Made by a program: the position numbers and the translations under genes. From Gonocerus acuteangulatus (Eukaryota; Arthropoda; Insecta; Hemiptera; Coreidae), in the NCBI GenBank assembly GCA_946811695.1, contig OX328124.1, positions 91,848,176 to 91,912,175 on the forward strand: a stretch of 64,000 bases of DNA, in the 5' to 3' direction. A model generated the notes under the pieces. That model did not search any database, was not told the DNA's origin, and saw only the letters and a program-made list of their open reading frames with translations. This document shows positions 56,696 to 64,000 of the stretch, piece after piece (within the stretch, counting starts at the first letter, position 1; each line of letters opens with the position of its first letter).

Positions 56696-56803
56696 ACCCT
56701 GAATATAGATTTTTTTTACAAAAATCGTATTGAGGTTTTTGTTAGCTGAATCCCAACTATTCCATCTTTTTTTATCACCTCGACGGCTAACTATCTAATG
56801 TTC

Positions 56804-57966
56804 ATGATAAATACATAATTCCTTTTACTTTTTATTTTGGTTATTCTTTGAAATAATTTTTTTATGGTATTGTTCCTCTTCATTCAATAAAGGCTTTATT
56901 TATTTATTTATCTAAATAATTGAACTAACTGATGGCAACTATATTCAATCTATAATGAATCATATTTATCCGTCGTAAGTTTTTTTTTTTTTTTCAGTTT
57001 ATCTGTACGCTTCTAGCCATCCTTTCTGCACACCCCTAGTGTAGCAGGTAATTTTTCCAGCCTGTCAGTGAAATGTCAACCTTCTACAGGTGGAATATTT
57101 TCTTCACTAGTACAAGACCTCTGATCTATTTTTAGAGGTATTCTTAAGGGGAAGATTATAAGAAAATATATAAACATTCAATATTCTAAAAGAGGAAAAA
57201 GATAAATGTGTCCTGTTTTTTCGACCTTGCAGTAGACCTTTTACATAAATAAATAATAAAAAGGAAGAAATAAAGCAGCCAGAAATAAATGAAATTGGAG
57301 CCGTAGGTGGCGGTCAAAACTAGTTTTCCAATGTAGGCGTTGCCATAATTCTCCGTCTGCTATAATTCAGCACCATTCTGTACAACACGTGTATATGACA
57401 CTGTTCTCATTTATACTTTCTTCTTGTATAGTAGCAAGAGTTAGTACAAGTCTTGTACAAGTAATGATTTTATTCTTGGAAGGTTATTCTAGTTTCATAA
57501 AATTAAATCCCACAAGCCTATACGAGAAGTCATTATCATTTCGCAAGAAACAAAAAACTAGTTTCCTAACTTTCTAAAAGAAGGAAGAAAACCTTTCCAA
57601 CATAATTAACTTTTCCCCTTTTAACGAAATTTGTCTAACGAAATTTCCGGCAACATACACTTACTTGACGAAGAATTTCGGAAAAAACATTTTTTAATCA
57701 AATTTAAAAAAAAAAGGCGGTAAGTAAAGCGCCAATATATATATTCATATTCGATACCACTAATGATCAGTTAGAGGAGGTCTGGAGATCCAGAAAACTA
57801 ATATCCATGGAAATGGAAAATGTCTTTCCATTTTATTTTTGGTCTTCTCAATGAAATAAAACTGTATTAATTTCAATTTTGTTCGATTAGTTAGATTAAA
57901 TGATTTTAAAAAAATAATAATAAAAAAAAAAAAAAAAAAGTCCCTTAACAGGCTCCAAGGAATCTG
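56804..57966. other. Intergenic DNA, no gene recognised
   Basis: AT-rich, with T runs; a 62-codon frame at 57389-57577 has no domain. Nothing recognisable. Confidence 0.4.
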
Positions 57967-58228
57967 TTTTTTTTTTTGTTTTTTTTTGTTTCTACGGCTC
58001 AATAGGGTGATATCAGGTTGTCAGTACTTTGCTCCGCTCGCCGTATTTTTCCCTTTGCGGTTACCCATTAATAAATTAATTGAAGGCTGGGGGTGGGCGT
58101 AGGGAGAATCTTGAAGTCCGAACCCAACCCTCGAATGACGACACTGGAAGTTAAAATATTTAGGGCACGCCCAAGCTTTGATCTTAGGTCCTCAAGTATA
58201 TTAGTCGAGTGCTAACCTCGCCCCAAGT
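57967..58228 (-). mobile_element. tRNA-derived SINE, family B, copy 2
   Basis: On the minus strand it begins GGGGCGAGGTTAGCACTCGA, then TTGAGGACCTAAGATCAAAG, the same tRNA-like head as at 35510. The body continues TTCCAGTGTCGTCATTCGAG, CCCTACGCCC and TTAATGGGTAACCGCAAAGG, then AAAGTACTGAC, all paralleling that copy. It ends GAGCCGTAGAAAC with an A-rich tail. Confidence 0.78.
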
Positions 58229-58244
58229 TTGCTGATAATGGGCC

Positions 58245-60240
58245 CCCCCCCCATATATATATACCCTGTAAGATTATATACTTAGATGCTTATGATATAA
58301 TGACACTTTCAATTTACTACCTTCAAGAACCTCCAAGCCGAAATTAGAGCAATCTGAGTCAAAGAAGATTACAATTTTGCAAGAGTATAAGCTACAAAAA
58401 TATATAACTGATCCCGTTATGTTAAATTCAATTCAGGACTCCTTCCTGCTTGCAATCCGTGATTCCATTATAAGCCCTATAACTATTGGAATAAGGAACA
58501 GAATGAAATTGGAGTTGGAGGGGAGTCAATTTGAAAACAGCTAGCCTGATAGAAGAAGCGGTGGTGGAGGGGGGAAAGCCACAGCGAGTGGATCCCATTC
58601 AGAAGCTAAGGGGAGCCCACGTGACCCGTGTAATTACCTCCCCACTCCTACATACCAGCAAATTACATAACCTCTACGCTAGCAAAACCACTCTCTCCAG
58701 GATAGAACAAACAAACATTTATAACGAAAAAGCCAGAACGTTCATCATTTGAGGACAGAACTTTGTAAAGATTTCATAAAAAAAAAAAAAAAATGATTTG
58801 GGATTTTGTCCCTTAAGAATTAAAATAAATTTACCTTGTGGAATATACAAATTAAAAAATAAAAATCAAACTCTATAAGTAAAAAGAAAGCTCTAAGTAT
58901 CTTTACAAACCCTAAATAGTAAAATAAAAAAGTGTAAGTTTTGATACAAAGAAAGAAGTGAATATGGAGGGATTGTTGAATATTGGAGCGAGAAAGGGAT
59001 GAGGGATGGAGGAGGAATGCTGAAACTATGTAACGGGGAGATAGAAATATAAAAATATAGTAAATAGTTCAATGTAAACAAAAAAATAATAAAATAAAAG
59101 GGAAATACTATAAAAGGAAAATAACTCGCAGCAGGAGTCTGCTGCGAGAGCCACACGTGTACACAGACACAATCTATAGGCACTGATTAAGAGATTGAAT
59201 CTCAAAAGCGCTTTGTGAAATAAAACTTTTCTAACTAGTGAAGGTCGGCCTAATTATTCACCTACATGATGATGAACCTTCACCAACCAGCTCCCAACAC
59301 CTGTGATTAAATAAACTATTATATATAATCATGAAAAGAACTGATAACAAAACTTTTATCGAGATAGATTAATAATCTGTTCTTACTGTGGTGGTAAATC
59401 CTTAGAGCGCGTTTTCCTGGGAAGATAATAGAAAAGCAAAGAGGCGGGATTTAAATACAGGTAAAGAAGGAGAGTGTCGAATGGAAAGAGGGAGAGAGTT
59501 GCAGAAGGAGGTGGCTCGGGAGGTGATAGAATATTCGAAGAAGGCCGTTTTATTCAGGTCGGGGGACGGAGTTTGCATTGAACAACAAATTATTGGCTAG
59601 CCTAAATATGTTTATGTGTATATACACTCGTATATATGCGTGTGTCTGTTGTGATAAGAAGGCTCAATATGAGCACTAAAAATCAACAATGTATGACAGG
59701 CATGGCACATGGATAGACGCGAAAATAATAAACAAAGACTATTCTCGTATCAGAATCGCCAGCAAGGCGACACGGTAACAAAGACTACCTATTCGTCGAG
59801 ACTCTATGCGATGAGAGAAAGTGGTCTACATCTGGTGGCCACACACATGACGCATCTAATATGTAGGTTCTGCCATAACCATCACTTGTTACCTACAAAC
59901 ATGTGATACAGCTAATTCATTTTTTTCTTTAATAAAAAACAGTGAGCACAGAAACCCACAAAATAGTTGAAGGCTTTATTATTTATGATTTTATAATACC
60001 CGTTTTCCTGGTTCTAAAATCTCAAAAAAGAACAGTAACACACATTTTTGGCATTTTCCAAACACTCAAGAAGTAAAGGGATCTAGAACAATAAGGAAAA
60101 GAAATAAAGGACGCCTATAAAAGAATATTTAAAGAATAGTTCAATGAGATAGCACTACACTTGCATTATGAAAATACAGAATAACAAATTTAATAACCAA
60201 TAAAGCACATGAAATTTCAATGGAACATCAACAAAACATA
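58245..60240. other. Intergenic DNA, no gene recognised
   Basis: It includes a C run at about 58242-58251 and short frames such as 58531-58752 without domains. Nothing recognisable. Confidence 0.4.
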
Positions 60241-60247
60241 TAATTTC

Positions 60248-60248
<1 letters not shown>

Positions 60249-60296
<48 letters not shown>
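60249..60296. repeat. (TA)n microsatellite
   Basis: Pure TA array. Confidence 0.92.
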
Positions 60297-60298
<2 letters not shown>

Positions 60299-60432
60299 GT
60301 TTTATAAATTATTATGCACAGAGTTGGTTAGATCAGACAAGAAAATTCTTTCTCCTCAAAACATAACTTAATTCAATAAACTTATGCCAGCTTAAGGGGC
60401 TTCAAATCTTTTTTTTTTTTTTTTTTTAATGG

Positions 60433-60590
60433 CTTGTAGATAGCTAGCCGTCGAGGTGATAAGCAATCAGGGAATAGTTGAGATTCGGCTAGGATAACAT
60501 CTATACGATTTTTGTAGAATTCCGTATTAGGGAAGTTTCGGCCACGCTTTGGTAGGCATCGTCAGCAATCAAGGAGGAGATCAAACATTG
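60433..60590. mobile_element. Foldback family with hammerhead-like arm, copy 4 (one arm)
   Basis: It begins TAGATAGCTAGCCGTCGAGG, then TGATAAGCAATCAGGGAATA and GTTGAGATTCGGCTAGGA, the fullest version of the family's end. On the minus strand the core (60535-60565) reads CTGACGA, a 6-position stem with one mismatch and a T-G wobble, then GAAAC. No mirror arm is visible within the next kilobase, so this is a solo end. Confidence 0.65.
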
Positions 60591-61863
60591 CCAGTTAAGT
60601 ATCTATTCTGAAAATATTTTCCCGGACTGCTTAATTATTATTTTTTATTTGATGACCACTAAGCTTCGTAACCCTCAGTTTTGAACCATTAAACATAAAT
60701 AACTTAATTTCTTCTGCCCTCCCCTTTTTTGGGTTTTCTTCTTCTCGAAGTGAATTCAGAAAGTTCAAGTAGCCCCAGGCAGAGATGTGTTAGTATTTTC
60801 TCTTTATATATACAGAGTCCGAAGAGTGTCTCCAGACCCTTCGTATGCTGGCCCAGGCTTTAATGAGTACCAGTTATCTATAAAATACCAAGTACACGAT
60901 CTTGCCAATGTGGCTTTAGGTCAAGCAGCTGTTACCTGTACAGTCTCTCGCCTGGAGGTTAAACGAATAGGGAAAAAACGCAGTCGTTCTTCCTCTCGAA
61001 CAGCCAATCATGAGTCAGGGATGACCAGGAGTTACGAGTTCTTTGCATTAATTCGGATCAGCAGCACTAAGGAATCGTTTCACAGAAGACACAATTACTC
61101 ACACCCGGACATTCAGTCTAGCTCAGCTAACCTTTACGTCATTACATTTTCCCAATCTGGCTAACTGCCATTTCTAAATTGAAACAGCAAACTAAATAAC
61201 TCAATAAAGCTAAATAACAGCTTAGATGAACAAGAATTTTAATTAGATATTTTAATATTATTATTATACACTAATGTGCCCAGTACGTCGACACTGTTTT
61301 GAAAAGTTTGTTTTGGTTTGCGTCCAGACTTTTATTTCGTAACATTACTTCTAAATGTGCTCCTTTCTGTATTCAAACTTAGCTGCTCAACTCTTTTAAA
61401 AATTACTAAAACCTATATTTTGGTAAATTTTTTCCTATAATATTTACACTAATACGCAAGACCATGAAAAAAAAGAAAATTATACTCATTACAAAAATAA
61501 ATACTCTGGATCCGAGTTGAAATTTTATGTTTGTTGAAATATTTCAAAGAGAGTAGGAAGAAAAGTGCTAAAAGAATTTACGAATGTACTTCTGGGCAGA
61601 TGTGACCTCTTGATTTTATCAGGCTTAAAAAGACGATATAGTACTGTTGTTGTCGTTTTTTTTTTTTATAATTTTATTTGTCTATAATGTAAAATTAGTG
61701 CAAATCATGTATAGAATGTGGTATCTGGAACCGATTTGTAATTTTTTTCAGATTGTAAATTGTCTTCTTAATATACGTATACGTTTTCTTTCTGATGAGA
61801 GCAATTTACCTCTTCGATAATCTGAATATATCAAGGTGCAAATTGTTAATCGTCCGTTTGATA
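60591..61863. other. Intergenic DNA, no gene recognised
   Basis: A 125-codon plus-strand frame (60787-61164) lies after a pyrimidine-rich stretch ending in ACAG that resembles a splice acceptor, but the translation matches nothing I know. The rest is AT-rich. Confidence 0.4.
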
Positions 61864-62147
61864 AAAAGCAATGGATAGTTGGGATTCGTCCAAAACCAGA
61901 TTTCTAGATGAATCAATTTGAACGTTTCGGCTCAGTCTTTACAAGCCTTCTTTAGCAATAAGTCCAGGAGGGAAAGATGGACCATGTGTGTGCACACATT
62001 TACTCCGCGGTCACTTAACGTCTTCTTGTTTTGGTCGTCCTTCTATCTCCTGACATTTACTACTCAAGAGCAAGCCGAAACGTTACATTAGATTCTTACA
62101 GAAACCTTTTAATTATTTTATCCGAATACAAAATATCCATTGCTTTT
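61864..62147. mobile_element. Foldback family with hammerhead-like arm, copy 5
   Basis: AAAAGCAATGGATAGTTGGG at the left is mirrored by TATCCATTGCTTTT at the right. Arms also share AACGTTTCGGCT and its complement. On the minus strand the left core (61924-61955) reads CTAAAGA, stem GGCT/AGCC, GAAAC: the invariant G of CUGANGA is A, which would inactivate a hammerhead. It is the most diverged copy. Confidence 0.65.
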
Positions 62148-64000
62148 AAACAGTGAAAGTTCGCCGTTTCATTTACCTTTGTGATAATGAATCTTCACCC
62201 TTTGTTTCGTAAAACATTTCGATGTTCAATTAAACACACATAAGTAATACATTTATACTACAAAAAGCTAATATAAGGAGCAACAATAAAATTCAAAACA
62301 AGTACAGGATAAATGTAAAAGAAATTGAAAATTGCAGTTCTTTTTGCATACCGGCATATAATAGCTCAAAATAGATATAGCCAAACGTTTTCTTAAAATT
62401 CTGATGGTGTTATAAGTTAAATATGGAATAGGGAAAAATTAAAAATAGACTTCTTAACTGAATACAGAAAGACATAATATACGATCCCACTTGTGGAAAA
62501 TGATAAAAATTTACTTTTGAAACAGATATATTTCAGACAAAATGAAGACTTACTAATAATTTATTATTTACCAAAAAATTACTACGTTATAATAATCTAC
62601 GTTATAATAAACAACGCTTACCAATGTAGAATTTCAAAATGCTGAATGTCAAAGTCTGTAGTTTAATTATGTAATAAAGCAATTTGTAAACGCCCGGCAG
62701 TGGTAAACAAACTCCCACAGTGTCGGAAGCGTGTTTGTGAAGCACCAGAAGAGTTGTAAACCGCAACAAGGGAACACTTCCGCTAGCAACTAGGAACAAC
62801 TCAGGGATCAGAGAACAATTTCCGAGCACCGTATTAAGTGGAATAACACCTTCGACCACTTCTAAACAATGTGTTGAAGGTTAGTTTTTAATGGAAAACA
62901 CAACTCAAAATGAAAGATTAAACGTTTAACTTAATTATTTAAATTTTAATGTCCATTAACACTCGCCGGGAATGTTTCAGTAATTCCGTGAAGATCCTAC
63001 AAGATTTTTTAAGGATAAAAAACCAATTATTTCGAAAAAAATAAAAAAAATAAATAAATAAAGAATTGAGAAGTCACAAATCATGTGCAGTTTTCATTTT
63101 TAAAAATAACAAACGAAGAAAAATTTGAAGTCAAATAAGATATCAACAAGGCCACAGCTAAGAGGGCATGATGGACAACTTGATCAAGGGCCCGGCGTTA
63201 TTCTTTGCTCCCATCATAATTTGAAATAACAAAATTATATACCTAAGTTTAGAGCACATAGTTATTATTGAGAACAGCCAATGGATAACATTCTAAATTC
63301 TCTATTTCTAATATACAAACTAGCTTTTAAATATTGTCAGTCCAAACATTTGTAGCCCCAGGAAGTGCCAATGTACTTTAGACAATAAGTAAATTACAAA
63401 TGTATTTAATTTTGTTTTCAGAGAAATTTAAGTTTCAAATAGTTTTTGGTAATGTTAGAGGTGGTGGGGAGGGGTTAGGGGCCCGTGAAGGTATTTGGAC
63501 CGGGGCCCGTAATTCCTCTACGAAGCCCTGGGTTAATACTCAACAAAATTGCAAATTCCTAACTCCAATCAAACCATTTTGAAATTGATAAATACCCTGG
63601 CAACACATGTATAAAGATCAACGAAGTAATGTGCTTGGTATATACCTACATCGAAGAGATAGGATATAACACATCAATGTTTGACCAAGCTTCCCAACAA
63701 ACCACTGAACCGAGAGAAAGTGATAAACATAATGGAGCTTATCCGTTTAATGAAAGGCGTCAAGAAAAGTATTAAAAAAATCGTTACACTCTCCCCCCGT
63801 AAAAAATCGTAACCCTCTCAAGAGCCACACCCTCATAAATCCTCATGAGATATTCCATTAAAAAAGTCCGTCAAGCAGGAGCTGCATAACTAAGCACTTT
63901 CCTCAGAATTTGGGTAGTGTAGACTGCTTTCCAGAACAATTTGCTTAAAATATCCTACATAAATAAAATAAAAACATGAATAGTTCTCTTTTAAATTTGT
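62148..64000. other. Intergenic DNA to the window end
   Basis: One SINE-tail fragment is probable at about 62939-62956, related to the element at 37410. No gene is recognisable; frames are short. Confidence 0.4.

Larger units (their letters stand above)
56057..56803. mobile_element. Foldback family with hammerhead-like arms, copy 3 (best preserved)
   Basis: The left end GGAATAGTTGGGATTCGGCT is mirrored near 56748-56767. The two arms of about 340 bp are close inverted copies joined near 56400-56440. The right outer block continues ATCACCTCGACGGCTAACTA. Both arms carry an intact hammerhead-like core: minus strand 56126-56156, plus strand 56665-56695. The core reads CTGACGA, A, GGCTAC, CAAAGA, GTAGCC, GAAAC. 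No protein frame is present. Confidence 0.85.

Noticed and set aside
60787..61164. 125-codon plus-strand frame after a possible splice acceptor
   Set aside because: The translation matches no family I know, and there is no donor site, conserved motif or codon bias to support an exon.
1..64000. CRISPR array, bacterial operons or phage genes
   Set aside because: Nothing of this kind is present; the tandem repeats lack unique spacers and all coding content is eukaryotic transposons.

Overview
This window is eukaryotic, AT-rich and made almost entirely of repeats. Long TA and GT microsatellites, a mariner DNA transposon, a jockey-like and an I-like non-LTR retrotransposon, a Ty3/gypsy LTR retrotransposon and several SINEs point to an arthropod. 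The very heavy (TA)n/(GT)n load fits a crustacean, but that is only a weak inference. I recognise no host protein-coding exon with confidence and no intact tRNA gene; the only real coding sequences belong to mobile elements.

Layout. 1-4.4 kb: AT-rich intergenic DNA. 4.5-5.8 kb: a mariner with perfect 29-bp terminal inverted repeats (TIRs) but a frameshifted transposase. 5.9-10.7 kb: SINE copies or tails and a LINE tail. 11.0-11.2 kb: a GT/GC array. 12.0-25.4 kb: one large imperfect palindrome with arms of about 2.5 kb, itself built of smaller foldback units. Its right arm alone is split by a young 8.0-kb gypsy-type element (two LTRs of about 1.63 kb, 4-bp target duplication, gag and pol joined by a canonical GGGAAAC frameshift site). 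25.5-43.5 kb: many inverted-repeat (MITE or foldback) elements, a 42-bp minisatellite, tRNA-derived SINEs and a 5S-rRNA-derived SINE. 43.6-48.0 kb: an almost intact jockey-like LINE with a poly(A) tail. 49.3-49.8 kb: a deleted mariner derivative. 51.3-53.2 kb: a 5'-truncated I-like LINE with an 11-bp target duplication. 54.5-55.4 kb: a satellite-like tandem repeat. 56-62 kb: more members of an inverted-repeat family, and a SINE.

How parts work together. Gag is read from the gypsy leader. A slippery heptamer with a predicted downstream stem sends a fraction of ribosomes into Pol (protease, reverse transcriptase, RNase H, integrase), primed from a tRNA-Lys-type binding site. The jockey-like LINE encodes its own RNA-binding ORF1 and an endonuclease/reverse transcriptase ORF2. 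LINE enzymes of this kind could mobilise the SINEs, several of which share a 3' boundary motif (CCGTA before an A-rich tail) despite different tRNA-like or 5S-like heads.

Most interesting signals: (1) five dispersed copies of an inverted-repeat family whose arms contain a hammerhead-ribozyme-like core (CTGANGA, stem, GAAAC); (2) the 5S-headed SINE sharing its tail with tRNA-headed SINEs; (3) the compound palindrome carrying a retrotransposon in only one arm; (4) the gypsy frameshift signal. All sequence comparisons were made by eye; no alignment, folding or database search was run.
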